A DNA stretch of 64,000 bases from Chlamydiales bacterium (GTDB lineage Bacteria; Chlamydiota; Chlamydiia; Chlamydiales; Criblamydiaceae), in assembly GCA_024233575.1 (NCBI GenBank), contig JACKPN010000003.1, positions 1-64,000 of the forward strand, read 5' to 3'. Below the pieces are notes generated by a model. It saw only the letters and a list, made by a program, of their open reading frames with translations, was not told the origin of the DNA and searched no databases. Made by a program: the position numbers and the translations under genes. Below, in pieces: positions 41,027-50,960 of the stretch (its first letter is position 1; each line of letters begins with the position of its first letter).

Positions 41027-41393
41027 CGTTCTCGACCTTACTTAGTTAAGTGTCAGCAGTATCAGCAATCTAGTGAATACACCTATAATAGTATATTATA
41101 GTCTATTAATAATAATTTTACAATTTTTCACTCCTCCTGCAAAAAACATCCATGAACGCCCCCAAAATCAGGAAGAATTACTAACATTACCTTGTTATCT
41201 ATTACGCTTCCATTTACTCACCAAAATATGGTCTCGATACGTTTTAAGGGTTCACTAGATATTTTCCTTAGAGAGACTCCCCGTGAGCACTCACGATACG
41301 TTCACGGCTTCGAAAAAATGATCTTTTACGCGCCATTTAAATATCATCTTTGAACAACACATAAAGATCACTTTAAAAAGAATTCTCAAGTCG
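41027..41393. other. Non-coding gap before greA
   Basis: No gene seen. The AT-rich part contains a perfect 8-bp palindrome CTATAATA-GTA-TATTATAG at 41083-41101. Between 41221 and 41330 there are sequence fragments resembling each other (ATACGTTTTAAGGGTTCAC and GATACGTTCACGG) and a short GTGAGCACTCAC palindrome. Confidence 0.45.
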
Positions 41394-41422
41394 TTGAAAT
41401 TAATCCTTATGTAGAGTATGAT
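41394..41422 (+). promoter_or_regulatory. Promoter of greA (-35 TTGAAA, -10 TATGAT)
   Basis: TTGAAA at 41394-41399, 17-base spacer, TATGAT at 41417-41422. It lies 57 bases upstream of the greA start. Confidence 0.6.
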
Positions 41423-41479
41423 TCCTGACGCAGGTGTGTAAAATTTCATCAATTCTTAGTAAGTCAAGGGTATGCCATA

Positions 41480-43648
41480 ATGAGTTATCTTAAAGAGTTC
41501 CACTCTCTCATCCTCAAACGCGATCTCACAAAATTTCTCGTGCTCTGGGAAGAATATTGCAACAATGACCAAGTTGACGTCGAAGAAATGGTCAACCTTC
41601 TCAAAATGATCAAAGGCTCCGAGCTGGCTCCTTCCTTTGGCAAACATGTCGAAATGGCGCTTCCACTCTGGGAACATGCGCAAGACGGTATCGATAAGTA
41701 TAAAATCTTCAAGCTTCTCATCGACCTGCAAAACAATAACAGCGAACAGCTTGCCGAATTGACCATGCAGCTGCTCCAGGAAAAATATAAAGATGATCCG
41801 GAATTCCTCGAAAGAATACGCCTGATCGGTCTGCGTCCCATCGGCAACTTCCAGGGTGCTCTTTCTAATTACGACCTGCTCGCCCATATGAAAAAAGGCA
41901 AGTTTGTCTACCACACCGCCGGATGGGGAACGGGCGAGATCATGGAAATCTCTCCATTACGCGAAATGTTGACATGCGAATTTGAGTATGTCGCCGGACG
42001 TAAACACCTTACCTTCTCCAACGCTTTCAAAACACTGACGCCTCTTGAAGACGACTCCTTCTTGGCTCGCAGATTCGGCGATCCCGATGCGCTGGAAAAA
42101 GAAGCAAAAGAAAACCCTTTAGCAGTCATCCACCTTCTTCTTAAAGACTTGGGACCACAAACTGCTGGAGAGATCAAAGACGAACTGTGCGACCTAGTAA
42201 TTCCTGAAGCTGAATGGGGGAGATGGTGGCAGGCAACACGCGCCAAACTGAAAAAAGACACCCTTATTGAAACACCGTCATCTCTCCGAGATCCATTCAT
42301 TCTACGTAAAAACGCTGTCAGCCATGAATCCATTCTTCAGGAAGCAATGGATGAGACAAGCGACATCAACGAGATCATCCTGACCTCTTACAATTTCGTC
42401 CGCGACTTCCCTCAAAAATTGAAACAGGAAGAGGTACGCAATTCAATCAAAGATAAACTGATAGGGCTTCTAAAAAATCCGGACATCAATAAAGCCCAAG
42501 AGTTGCAAGTTCATATTTTCCTCGAAGAACTCTTCAACGAACAGTCAGAGACGTTAAGCGTTGAACAGATGATCAAAAGTCTGGAACGTGTCGACATCGT
42601 CATTAATGCGATCGATATCATCGCCTTCAAAAAGCGTACCCTGAACGCTGTCCACGAGTATCGTGAGGATTGGAAGGAGCTATTTTCAACGCTGCTTTTC
42701 AAAATGCAACAAAGCCAGCTGCGCGACTATCTTCTAAATGAACTGAATAAAGAGGGTACCAAAGAGATCCTTCACGCAAAAATTACCGAGCTTCTGGAAA
42801 ATCCGATAACGTGCCCCGAAGCACTCGTTTGGTACTTTCAGAAACTACTCGCCAAAGGCAATAAAGACTTGCCCTATGCCGACAAAGACGGCATCAGCCG
42901 TTTCTTCGAAAGCTTTATGATCCTGTTTCATACCATCGAGTCAGATCCTAACTATCGCGATCTGACAAAGAAAATGTATAATATTCTTTTAGCAAAGAGA
43001 TATCTTGTCGTCCGCGAGATCCTCGAAGGGACCTCTCTCGAATATACCAAGGAGTTTCTGCTTCTCGCATCCAAGTGTCTTACCCTTGCGGGCCACGACA
43101 TGAAAATTCTGCGATCGCTTGCTGAAGTAGTACACCCAACCTTAGGCCCGAAGAAAAAACGAAAAGACCGCACATCACTTGACGGCCACGTCCTCTGGAC
43201 AACAGAAGAGGGTTATCTTCGCACGCAAGAACGCGCCAAACAGATCGGCACCGTCGAAATCGTTGAGAACTCTCGTGAAGTTGAAGAAGCACGTTCTCAT
43301 GGTGACCTGCGTGAAAATGCCGAATATAAATTCGCTGTTGAAAAACGCGCTAATCTACAACGCGAGCTAAAAACCCTATCAGAGCAGCTCAACAAAGCAC
43401 GTATTATCACTCCTCAAGATATCGAGAATGATGAAGTCGGCATCGGCAATATCGTTGATCTTGTCAAGAAAGACGGCAGCACAATAAGCTACACGATCCT
43501 AGGACCATGGGATGCTGATACCGAGAAAAACATCCTTTCCTTCCAATCTAAATTGGCACAAGCTATGGTAGGTCTCAAAGCTGGCGATACCTTCACCTTC
43601 AAAGATGAAGAATACACAATCGCCGGCATGAGAAGTTTCATGGAGTAA
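41480..43648 (+). CDS. greA: Transcription elongation factor GreA, long chlamydial form
   Basis: 722 residues. The last 155 are a GreA: L-R-E-N-A-E-Y-K-F-A in the coiled coil, I-V-D-L-V-K-K-D-G-S, and G-P-W-D-A-D-T-E-K. GreA rescues stalled RNA polymerase by stimulating transcript cleavage. The 560-residue N-terminal part is helical and matches the length of chlamydial GreA (about 715 residues), where I recall the same extension; its function is not established. Three bases before rdgB, forming a greA-rdgB-yacP operon. Confidence 0.93.
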   Translation: MSYLKEFHSLILKRDLTKFLVLWEEYCNNDQVDVEEMVNLLKMIKGSELAPSFGKHVEMALPLWEHAQDGIDKYKIFKLLIDLQNNNSEQLAELTMQLLQEKYKDDPEFLERIRLIGLRPIGNFQGALSNYDLLAHMKKGKFVYHTAGWGTGEIMEISPLREMLTCEFEYVAGRKHLTFSNAFKTLTPLEDDSFLARRFGDPDALEKEAKENPLAVIHLLLKDLGPQTAGEIKDELCDLVIPEAEWGRWWQATRAKLKKDTLIETPSSLRDPFILRKNAVSHESILQEAMDETSDINEIILTSYNFVRDFPQKLKQEEVRNSIKDKLIGLLKNPDINKAQELQVHIFLEELFNEQSETLSVEQMIKSLERVDIVINAIDIIAFKKRTLNAVHEYREDWKELFSTLLFKMQQSQLRDYLLNELNKEGTKEILHAKITELLENPITCPEALVWYFQKLLAKGNKDLPYADKDGISRFFESFMILFHTIESDPNYRDLTKKMYNILLAKRYLVVREILEGTSLEYTKEFLLLASKCLTLAGHDMKILRSLAEVVHPTLGPKKKRKDRTSLDGHVLWTTEEGYLRTQERAKQIGTVEIVENSREVEEARSHGDLRENAEYKFAVEKRANLQRELKTLSEQLNKARIITPQDIENDEVGIGNIVDLVKKDGSTISYTILGPWDADTEKNILSFQSKLAQAMVGLKAGDTFTFKDEEYTIAGMRSFME

Positions 43649-43651
43649 TCG

Positions 43652-44260
43652 ATGGAAATTGTCATTGCAAGTCGTAATGTTCATAAAATTCGCGAATTTC
43701 GCGAAATGTTCGGCAACCTTGAAGGAGTAGACTTTACGTCGCTCCTTGACTATCCCGAATATGAAGCGCCCGCAGAAACGGGTAAGACATTCAAAGAAAA
43801 CGCACTTATCAAAGCGAAGCACGCCGCTGCCAAGCTCAACAAATGGGTGCTTGCCGATGATTCCGGTCTTGTCGTCCCCACTCTCAACGGCGCGCCGGGG
43901 GTTATCTCCCGCCGCTATGCCGGCGATGACGCCACGGACGCTGAAAACCGTGCTAAGCTCCTTGAGTCAATGCACGGCTTCGAAGATCTGAAACGCGCCG
44001 CATACTACGAATGCTGCCTCGTGCTCGCCGGTCCTGAAATTGTGAAAAAAGAAGTTACAGGTATCTGCGAAGGAATGATCACCGAGAGCGAGAAGGGAAG
44101 CAACGGCTTTGGCTACGACTCGATTTTCATAAAGCACGACTACGATAAAACATTCGGTGAACTTGAAGAAAACACAAAAAACCGCGTCTCCCACCGCCGC
44201 AAAGCGGTCGATAAAATGCTGCCCACGATAGAGACACTTGAACAGTGCGCTATATCGTAG
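43652..44260 (+). CDS. rdgB: dITP/XTP pyrophosphatase (Ham1/RdgB family)
   Basis: 202 residues. I-A-S-R-N-V-H-K-I-R-E-F at the start, T-F-K-E-N-A-L-I-K-A-K, L-A-D-D-S-G-L-V-V, F-G-Y-D-S-I-F and S-H-R-R-K-A are the family motifs. Hydrolyses non-canonical purine nucleoside triphosphates such as dITP and XTP to the monophosphate, keeping deaminated bases out of DNA. Overlaps the downstream gene by 16 bases. Confidence 0.95.
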   Translation: MEIVIASRNVHKIREFREMFGNLEGVDFTSLLDYPEYEAPAETGKTFKENALIKAKHAAAKLNKWVLADDSGLVVPTLNGAPGVISRRYAGDDATDAENRAKLLESMHGFEDLKRAAYYECCLVLAGPEIVKKEVTGICEGMITESEKGSNGFGYDSIFIKHDYDKTFGELEENTKNRVSHRRKAVDKMLPTIETLEQCAIS

Positions 44261-44847
44261 ATGGCTACAACCTGATGTTTCGCGTGCTGCATGCCGGAGA
44301 AGACCTGCAGCAGCAGCGCGAAGCGATCATCCGCACCCTCAACGACAAAGCTAAACTCCTCAATCTCAACCTATCCATCGTCTTCGACGGCCACTACGCC
44401 GAAGGTGAAAGCACACGTACTCACTACAACATCATCGAAATTCATTACTCCGCAGAAGGACAAAGCGCCGACGACTATATCTTCACACTCATTAAACATA
44501 GTCCTCGACCACAGCAAATCACATTGATATCCTCAGACAAAAAATTGGCATGGCGCGTCCGACGCCTAGGGGCCAAGACAGAAACCGTCGAATCTTTCAT
44601 CAAACAGATCACGCAGCGCACAAAACAACGGCGCCAGATCAGCAAACAAACACCGAAGAAGCCAATTTCACAACCGCCGCCGCTGCAAAAACAAAGCGAA
44701 GACGCTCTTTTCGACTACTATCTGCAAGCTTTTGAAGAGAAGGATCAAAAACCGGTGACATCAAAACGGAAAAAAGCTGTTTCTGACAAAGACCGCTGGC
44801 TGAAAATTTTTGAAAAAAAAACAGAAGAAGAGGGGAATGGAGCGTAA
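44245..44847 (+). CDS. YacP/Rae1-like NYN-domain nuclease
   Basis: 200 residues with a GTG start overlapping rdgB. R-Y-I-V-D-G-Y-N-L-M at the start, F-D-G-H and the S-A-D-D-Y-I segment give the acidic residues of the NYN (PIN-like) nuclease fold; I-S-S-D-K-K is typical too. The B. subtilis member Rae1 cleaves mRNA at the ribosome. A basic proline-rich C-terminal extension (about 120-200) is specific to this protein. Its last 10 bases overlap the tRNA gene on the opposite strand. Confidence 0.85.
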   Translation: MRYIVDGYNLMFRVLHAGEDLQQQREAIIRTLNDKAKLLNLNLSIVFDGHYAEGESTRTHYNIIEIHYSAEGQSADDYIFTLIKHSPRPQQITLISSDKKLAWRVRRLGAKTETVESFIKQITQRTKQRRQISKQTPKKPISQPPPLQKQSEDALFDYYLQAFEEKDQKPVTSKRKKAVSDKDRWLKIFEKKTEEEGNGA

Positions 44848-44910
44848 CGGAGTCGAACCGATGACCTCAACAATGCCATTGTTGCGCTCTACCAACTGAG
44901 CTAACGCCCC
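44838..44910 (-). tRNA. tRNA-Ala (anticodon GGC)
   Basis: 73 bases folding into a cloverleaf: 7-bp acceptor stem GGGGCGT with ACGCTCC (one G-T pair), D arm G-CTCAGTTGGTAGAGC, anticodon stem CAACA/TGTTG around loop ATGGCAT with anticodon GGC, and a T arm containing GGTTCGACTCC with one mismatch in the stem. CCA is not encoded. Confidence 0.93.
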
Positions 44911-45025
44911 AAAGCCTAGGATGTTATAACTTTCCTCTATTTTTACGCAACTGATACCTGCCTCATTACCTACACATAAAAAAAAATTCACTTTAGTATA
45001 AAGGTAGTGAACCACGGAGACCACC

Positions 45026-46252
45026 ATGTCATTCTTCGAATCAATCGAAATGCTTCCCGACGACCCAATCCTCAGCATCACCCCACTCTACGCCGCCGAT
45101 CCGCGCCCGCACAAAGCCAACCTTGGTGTCGGCTCATATAAGAATGCCGACGGCAATCCCCTCGTATTAAATTGCGTGAAAAAAGCAGAGGAAACGATTC
45201 TTAAACAAAACCTCAACAAAGAATACCTCCCTATCGACGGCCTTGCCGAGCTGCGCAGACATTCGCTTTCTCTGATCTTCGGCAACAATAACGCTGCCAT
45301 CAAAAATGGCGAAATCTACAATGCTCAGACCATCGGCGCCAGCGGCGCCCTGCGCGTCGGCGCTGAATTCCTTGCTGAAAAAGGCGACAGAACCGTCTAC
45401 CTATCGCATCCTAGCTGGTCCAACCATAGGTCGATCTTCTCCCAAGCCGGACACAAGATCAACTACTACCCCTACTACGACAGCGCTACACATGCTCTCG
45501 ACTTCGACAAACTGCGCCAAGCTATATCCGAGATACCGCCCGGAAGCGTTATCCTGCTTCATGCATGCTGCCATAATCCGACAGGCCTCGATCCTACCGA
45601 CGACCAGTGGCGCGAACTATCGCAGCTAATAAAAAAATACAAAATCCTTCCTTTCTTCGATTTTGCATACCAAGGGTTTAAAAATGGACTCGATGCCGAT
45701 GCCTTCGCTATCCGCCTCTTCGCCGACGAAGGACACGAAATGCTGGTCGCTAACTCCTACTCGAAAAATTTTGGTCTTTACGGCGAGCGGATAGGCTCCC
45801 TGTCCATCGTCACCCACAACAAAGATACCGCAGCTAAAGTAGGATCGCATATCAAAAGACTCGTGCGCAGCAACTACTCCAGCCCGCCCATCCATGGCGC
45901 GCGCATCATCGCAACGATCCTCGGAGACTCCGCTCTGCGTGAAGAATGGGAACATGAGCTTGCCAACATGCGCAGCCGCATCCACGAAATGCGCAAAGCC
46001 CTTGTCGCCGGTCTTCTCGCAAAAGGAGACGGCAAAACAGATTTCAGCTTCATGAACAAACAGTCAGGCCTCTTCTCCTATACCGGCCTCGACAAAGACC
46101 AAGTACATTTTCTGCGTCAGGAAAATGGCATTTATATGCCCTCTAATGGCAGAATCAACGTTGCAGGATTAACATGGAAAAACATAGACTACTGCATCGA
46201 ATCGATTCTTGCCGTAACCGACAATGAGAAGAGCAAAACTCAACACATCTAA
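45026..46252 (+). CDS. aspC: Aspartate/aromatic aminotransferase (class I)
   Basis: 408 residues. N-L-G-V-G-S-Y near residue 33, H-A-C-C-H-N-P-T-G-L-D-P, D-F-A-Y-Q-G-F, the PLP lysine in N-S-Y-S-K-N-F-G-L-Y-G-E-R, and S-N-Y-S-S-P-P-I-H-G are the AspC/TyrB pattern. Interconverts aspartate and oxaloacetate with glutamate and 2-oxoglutarate. In Chlamydia the same gene follows greA. Overlaps the mreC-like gene by 29 bases. Confidence 0.94.
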   Translation: MSFFESIEMLPDDPILSITPLYAADPRPHKANLGVGSYKNADGNPLVLNCVKKAEETILKQNLNKEYLPIDGLAELRRHSLSLIFGNNNAAIKNGEIYNAQTIGASGALRVGAEFLAEKGDRTVYLSHPSWSNHRSIFSQAGHKINYYPYYDSATHALDFDKLRQAISEIPPGSVILLHACCHNPTGLDPTDDQWRELSQLIKKYKILPFFDFAYQGFKNGLDADAFAIRLFADEGHEMLVANSYSKNFGLYGERIGSLSIVTHNKDTAAKVGSHIKRLVRSNYSSPPIHGARIIATILGDSALREEWEHELANMRSRIHEMRKALVAGLLAKGDGKTDFSFMNKQSGLFSYTGLDKDQVHFLRQENGIYMPSNGRINVAGLTWKNIDYCIESILAVTDNEKSKTQHI

Positions 46253-47384
46253 CGTCATCCTTGCAGTCCTCCTTCTGCTTCTCTTCAGCATACCCTCACA
46301 GCCGGCAGAACGGCTGCGCGGTACTACTGCTGCTATGCTGGCACCGGCATGGCAGCAAGCTCTTGATCTCAAGCTGCTTCTTAATATGCCTCTTTTTCCC
46401 GAGAAAGAAAACACAGCATCGCAAGAAGAGCTGGAACGATTGCAACTGGAAAATCAATCGCTCCTAACAGAAGTGTCACGCCTGCGTGAGCTCTTCCACC
46501 ATGAGCTTTTTCTAATCACACAGCTGCACAACAACAATGACACTTCTCTGCTTCAGCAACATCAAAGCGACCTGAAAAATATGCTCGCCATGCAGATGGA
46601 GACTATCCCCGCAAGGATCATCTTCAGATCGCCATCATCATGGAGCAGCTCACTATGGGTCAACGTCGGCAATGCGGATAACGCTCTTCTGGAACGACCA
46701 ATGGTACAGATCAATAGCCCCGTTGTCGTCGGCAGCTCCGTCGTCGGTGTCATCGACTATGTCGGCACCAATCAATCGCGCGTACGCCTGATCACCGATT
46801 CCGGACTAACCCCTTCTGTCCGAGCCATCCGCGGCGACATGCAGAACAGCCATCTCAACGATATGGTCAGCATGCTCCTCGGCACCCTCGCCACACGAAG
46901 CGACCTCTTCACCAATGCCGACGAAAAAAAGAAAATTCTCGACACCCTACAGCTGCTGCGAAAAAAGACAAACGGCGAAACATGGTACCTGGCGAAAGGT
47001 GAAATCCAGGGAAGCAGCGCCCCCCTCTGGCGTTCCCGCGGCAACATGCTGCGCGGCATCGGTTTCAACTACGACTTTGCTGACAATGAAGGCCCCGCCC
47101 GAGACCTGCGTACCGGCAAGCCGATCAACGCCGCTCCAGACTTCCCTACTATGGCGATCATCCAAGCCGGCGATCATCTCATTACTACCGGTCTCGATGG
47201 CGTATTCCCTGCAGGCCTCCACGTTGCGCAAGTCTCCTATGTCGCCCCGCTACGTGAAGGTGACTACTACTATGAACTCAATGCAAAACCTACTGCCGGT
47301 AACTTCGACGAACTGTCGCTTGTCTACATCATGCCGCCTGTCGGCTATGATCCGGGAGAAAAAGCCCACTGCTTCCGCCGATGA
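46224..47384 (+). CDS. mreC: MreC-like rod-shape protein
   Basis: 386 residues. N-terminal membrane anchor (residues 11-25), a coiled coil (about 65-110), then the beta domain with A-R-I-I-F-R-S-P-S-S-W-S-S-S-L-W-V-N-V-G, V-V-V-G-S-S-V-V-G-V-I-D and S-R-V-R-L-I-T-D typical of MreC. Contains an insertion (about 220-280) compared with the E. coli protein. MreC organises peptidoglycan synthesis with MreB, which chlamydiae use for division. Corresponds in position to CT638 of C. trachomatis by my recollection. Four-base overlap with the next gene. Confidence 0.82.
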   Translation: MRRAKLNTSNVILAVLLLLLFSIPSQPAERLRGTTAAMLAPAWQQALDLKLLLNMPLFPEKENTASQEELERLQLENQSLLTEVSRLRELFHHELFLITQLHNNNDTSLLQQHQSDLKNMLAMQMETIPARIIFRSPSSWSSSLWVNVGNADNALLERPMVQINSPVVVGSSVVGVIDYVGTNQSRVRLITDSGLTPSVRAIRGDMQNSHLNDMVSMLLGTLATRSDLFTNADEKKKILDTLQLLRKKTNGETWYLAKGEIQGSSAPLWRSRGNMLRGIGFNYDFADNEGPARDLRTGKPINAAPDFPTMAIIQAGDHLITTGLDGVFPAGLHVAQVSYVAPLREGDYYYELNAKPTAGNFDELSLVYIMPPVGYDPGEKAHCFRR

Positions 47385-48280
47385 AAAAACTGTTTCTTTT
47401 TCTCCTCCTAGCACTACAGCTGCCTCTCAATGCCGGCATCAAAGACGCCATCAACCATCACGACGTCAAGCTTGCGATTACCGAAAACAGACAGTACAGC
47501 GTCAATATCGCCATTACAGCAATTTTTCGTGACGAAGCGCGTTTCCTAAAAGAATGGATTGACTTTCACCGTCTTATCGGTGTCGAACGCTTCTACCTCT
47601 ACAATAACCTCAGCTGCGACGACTATGCCGCCGTCCTAGCCCCTTACGTCGCTGCCGGCATCGTCACCCTCGTCGAATGGCCGCATGAGTCTATAGGTCT
47701 GGGCGACTGGAACAACATACAAACAACCGCCTACCGCGATGCCATGAACCGCGCACGCATTGAAAAAGTACGCTGGCTTGCTGTTATTGACGTTGATGAA
47801 TTCATCGTTCCAACAATCCACCACACCCTCACCGACCTTCTTGAAGAACACCGCCACGCATGCGCCGTCAGAGTCAACTGGGTATTTTTCGGCACATCCC
47901 ACGTTACAGAAATTCCAAAAAACAAACTGATGATCGAGATGCTGACGCGCAACAGCGGATACGTCGGCGAAAGCCAAGGGTATAAGGCGATCCTCCATAC
48001 AGGACGCTGTGAAACCGCCGGCCCGCACGACGGTCTCTACAACGACGGATTTGCTCCCATATGGCTGCCCTATGCCACAGCGCAGATCAACCACTATTGG
48101 TCGCGCGATGAAAAACATTTTTACCAGGTGAAGGTTCCACGAAGAATCAAACTCAATCAAAGTGTTGCAACCAGCGAAGAATGGGTAGACAACTGGAATA
48201 AAGAAATTCCCGAAGCCGCGCTGCCAATCCAATGCTACATTCACGATCTACGCCTTCTAATGGGGATGCCCAATGAATAA
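47381..48280 (+). CDS. Secreted family 92 glycosyltransferase
   Basis: 299 residues with a signal peptide (M-K-K-L-F-L-F-L-L-L-A-L-Q-L-P-L-N-A). F-R-D-E-A-R-F-L-K-E-W-I-D-F-H, G-V-E-R-F-Y-L-Y-N-N, and I-D-V-D-E-F-I-V are the GT92 (DUF23) motifs including the D-x-D metal site. Members add galactose to glycans in animals; in bacteria they sit in envelope glycan clusters. A signal peptide on a glycosyltransferase is odd, since nucleotide sugars are cytoplasmic. Starts with ATGA overlap to mreC. Confidence 0.83.
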   Translation: MKKLFLFLLLALQLPLNAGIKDAINHHDVKLAITENRQYSVNIAITAIFRDEARFLKEWIDFHRLIGVERFYLYNNLSCDDYAAVLAPYVAAGIVTLVEWPHESIGLGDWNNIQTTAYRDAMNRARIEKVRWLAVIDVDEFIVPTIHHTLTDLLEEHRHACAVRVNWVFFGTSHVTEIPKNKLMIEMLTRNSGYVGESQGYKAILHTGRCETAGPHDGLYNDGFAPIWLPYATAQINHYWSRDEKHFYQVKVPRRIKLNQSVATSEEWVDNWNKEIPEAALPIQCYIHDLRLLMGMPNE

Positions 48281-48833
48281 ATGGCTCATCCTCATTATGA
48301 TAGCTCTCCACGCCTGTTGTGAAGGATGCTGCGGTTTTTACACCGGCATCAGAGGCGGCACCGCTATCCTCGACGACCGCGTTCCCGGCTACGACTTCGA
48401 CTTCGATCCCTGCATCACCGTTGCGCTTCTTGCCGGCTATGCTCCCGCAAGCAACTGGCGCATCGAAACGCAGGTTGGTTACCTCTATAGCAACATGAAT
48501 GACATCAAAGTCGATGGCGACCCCACCGCTGTTGGCGGAAAAGCAGAGATTATCTCTACTACCATCAACCTAATCACCCTCCTGCCGTTCAACAACAAAA
48601 CAGCGCTTTCCACAGGATTAGGCATCGGCGCAAAATATGAACATCTCAACTTGTGCGGAAAAAACCTGCCGCCGATAGATTTCTACGAAACTGACTTCCT
48701 TTATGAGATCATGGTCGGCGTCAACAGACTGTTTAACCGTTGCTGGGAAGTTTCCCTGGAGTACCATTTGGCAAACCCCGATGCAGACCTGAAAAGCCAT
48801 AGCTTCACGGTAAATGCTCGCCGTTTTTTTTGA
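48273..48833 (+). CDS. Outer-membrane beta-barrel protein
   Basis: 186 residues. Signal peptide (M-N-K-W-L-I-L-I-M-I-A-L-H-A-C) followed by G-F-Y-T-G-I-R-G-G-T-A-I and eight amphipathic strands, ending in R-R-F-F with a C-terminal phenylalanine, the BamA recognition signal. This is the plan of small OmpA/OmpW-like barrels. Overlaps the previous gene by 8 bases. Function unknown; probably a surface protein. Confidence 0.75.
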   Translation: MNKWLILIMIALHACCEGCCGFYTGIRGGTAILDDRVPGYDFDFDPCITVALLAGYAPASNWRIETQVGYLYSNMNDIKVDGDPTAVGGKAEIISTTINLITLLPFNNKTALSTGLGIGAKYEHLNLCGKNLPPIDFYETDFLYEIMVGVNRLFNRCWEVSLEYHLANPDADLKSHSFTVNARRFF

Positions 48834-48871
48834 ATCGCGTTATAACAGAACTATTGCGAAGGACATAAAAC

Positions 48872-49810
48872 ATGCGTATTCTCTTCACTGGTGCTAGTTC
48901 ATTCACAGGCATGTGGTTCGTTAAAGAACTCGCTGCTGCAGGCCATGAGGTTCACGCACCTCTGCTGCACAGTCGTAGTGAGTACTCAGGTACCCGTCTG
49001 CAGCGTGTTCAAAAACTTAAGGAATATGCCACTCTCTACGATAATATCCCTTTCGGCAGCCGTCTCTTCCTCGACCTCATCGAAACCCAGCCATCTTGGG
49101 ACCTATTCTGCCATCACGCCGCCGATGTCACTGACTATAAAAATCCGCAGTTCGACTACGCTGCCGCCCTAGCCAACAACACCCATAACCTCGAAGAGGT
49201 CCTCGGCACTCTTCAAAACCGTGGCTGCCACCGCATCCTCCTTACCGGCTCCATATTTGAGCAAGGGGAAGGCGAAGGGAACGACGACCTCCGCGCCGTA
49301 TCACCATACGGTCTTTCCAAAGGGCTTACCAGTGCCGTCTTCACTTACTTCGCCGCCATCAAAAAAATGTCTCTCGGCAAGTTCGTCATCCCCAATCCCT
49401 TCGGCCCCTACGAAGAATTCCGCTTCACCTCATTCCTCGTCAAAACATGGTACGAAGAAAAAGTCGCATCCGTCACCCATCCCGACTACCTCCGCGATAA
49501 CATTCCCGTTTCCCTTCTTGCCAAAGCCTATAGCCATTTCGCTGACGATCTCGACAGTTATTCCGGTTTCCACAAGCTCAACCCCAGCGGATACACAGGA
49601 ACTGTAGGGGAGTTCACAGCGCTCTTCGCCGAAGCCTTGCGTCCGCGCCTCTTCCTCCCTTGCGAATATGACCTAAAGCCGCAAGAAGACTATTCGGAGC
49701 CACGCACACGCATCAACAGCGACGTTCTTGACCATACCCTCTTGCAATGGGACGAGGACAAAGCATGGGACGACCTTGCCCGTTACTATAAGGAAACATA
49801 TGGCTCTTAA
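48872..49810 (+). CDS. NAD-dependent epimerase/dehydratase
   Basis: 312 residues. F-T-G-A-S-S-F-T-G at the start (Rossmann glycine motif), L-L-T-G-S-I-F-E-Q-G, and S-P-Y-G-L-S-K as the catalytic Y-x-x-x-K. Extended short-chain dehydrogenase of the kind that modifies nucleotide sugars. Located directly before two glycosyltransferase genes, whose donors it may help to make. Its stop overlaps the next start by 11 bases. Confidence 0.85.
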   Translation: MRILFTGASSFTGMWFVKELAAAGHEVHAPLLHSRSEYSGTRLQRVQKLKEYATLYDNIPFGSRLFLDLIETQPSWDLFCHHAADVTDYKNPQFDYAAALANNTHNLEEVLGTLQNRGCHRILLTGSIFEQGEGEGNDDLRAVSPYGLSKGLTSAVFTYFAAIKKMSLGKFVIPNPFGPYEEFRFTSFLVKTWYEEKVASVTHPDYLRDNIPVSLLAKAYSHFADDLDSYSGFHKLNPSGYTGTVGEFTALFAEALRPRLFLPCEYDLKPQEDYSEPRTRINSDVLDHTLLQWDEDKAWDDLARYYKETYGS

Positions 49811-50960
49811 AATCGACCTCCTGAATCCTACCTTCAGCCAATATTCCGTATTGCAGCATTTCACCGATCAGATGTCTCAGGCACTTCAAAGGCACGGAGT
49901 CAAGACGCACCTGCTCACTCTCGACGATCCACAAATCTTTCTACAGCAAATTCAAGAACACGACCCCAACTACACCTTAAGTTTCAATGAGATCGAATCA
50001 GATCCCCAAGGCCGCTTCCTATGCGATCTGATGAAAATTCCCCACATCAATATCATCGTCGACCGTCCCGACCACTATTTCGTCTCTGCCCGCGGCAACT
50101 GCAATAACATTCTCAATTCCAGATATAGCGTTCTTACATTTCCTGATCGTGCCGCCTGCCGCCTGCTTGAGTCGCTCGGGCACACGCGCACCTTCTTCCT
50201 GCCCCATGCCGTCGAGCGCGACCTCAACGGACCTGTCGACAGCGACAGACCCTACCCCATCACCATGCTCTGCTCGCTTTACGACTATCAGCACAAAGAA
50301 GCGCAATGGAAAGTGCAGTATCCTTCCCATATTATTGAGGCAATGGAGAAAACCCTACACGAATGTCTATCAAACAAACATAAACCCTATTATGAAACCT
50401 TCGCATCAGCGCTCGGACTTTTTGACAACGGCATCTACTCTCCCGATATCGTCCAATACGGACCGCCTCTTAATGCCCTTGAAGAGTATATCCGCGGTTT
50501 TGACCGCATTGCCCTGCTCCGCAGCATCACCGATGTCCCTATCCATCTTTTCGGAACGACACCACCTTCAGCGGACTGGGAAAGCTATCTCCACGGACAG
50601 CGAAACATCACCATTCATCCTCCTGTATCCTATGATGAAGCGCTTGCCATCATGAAGCAAAGTAAAGTCCTCCTCAATAGCAGTCCCACCATTTATGAAG
50701 GCGGCCATGAGCGCATCTTTACCGGCATGGCATGCGGCGCTGTCGTCGTCACCCAAGAAAATCCCTATCTCTCTCAGTACTATACTGACAACCGTTCCAT
50801 TCTCTTCCGCAGTGACATCACCGGCCTTGTCATTCAAAATCTTCTCGATGACGACAAGCAAAGACAAAGCATCGCCGCTGAAGGGCAGCGCATCACCTAT
50901 GAACATCACACTTGGGACCACCGAGCAGAAACATTACTCAACACACTGGAGAATTACTGA
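49800..50960 (+). CDS. Glycosyltransferase (family 1-like), paralog of 39269-40480
   Basis: 386 residues from the ATG at 49800 (AAGGA upstream). K-I-D-L-L-N-P-T-F-S-Q-Y-S-V-L-Q-H-F-T, Y-T-L-S-F-N, I-V-D-R-P-D-H-Y, L-P-H-A-V-E-R and L-L-N-S-S-P-T-I-Y-E-G-G-H-E-R-I-F-T-G-M-A align over the full length with the protein at 39269-40480. The C-terminal part is a GT-B nucleotide-sugar binding domain. Embedded in the envelope operon between epimerase and a family 2 glycosyltransferase. Confidence 0.72.
   Translation: MALKIDLLNPTFSQYSVLQHFTDQMSQALQRHGVKTHLLTLDDPQIFLQQIQEHDPNYTLSFNEIESDPQGRFLCDLMKIPHINIIVDRPDHYFVSARGNCNNILNSRYSVLTFPDRAACRLLESLGHTRTFFLPHAVERDLNGPVDSDRPYPITMLCSLYDYQHKEAQWKVQYPSHIIEAMEKTLHECLSNKHKPYYETFASALGLFDNGIYSPDIVQYGPPLNALEEYIRGFDRIALLRSITDVPIHLFGTTPPSADWESYLHGQRNITIHPPVSYDEALAIMKQSKVLLNSSPTIYEGGHERIFTGMACGAVVVTQENPYLSQYYTDNRSILFRSDITGLVIQNLLDDDKQRQSIAAEGQRITYEHHTWDHRAETLLNTLENY

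Noticed and set aside
41083..41101. AT palindrome as operator or origin element
   Set aside because: A single 8-bp AT-only palindrome in an AT-rich gap is expected by chance; no DnaA boxes or repeats surround it.
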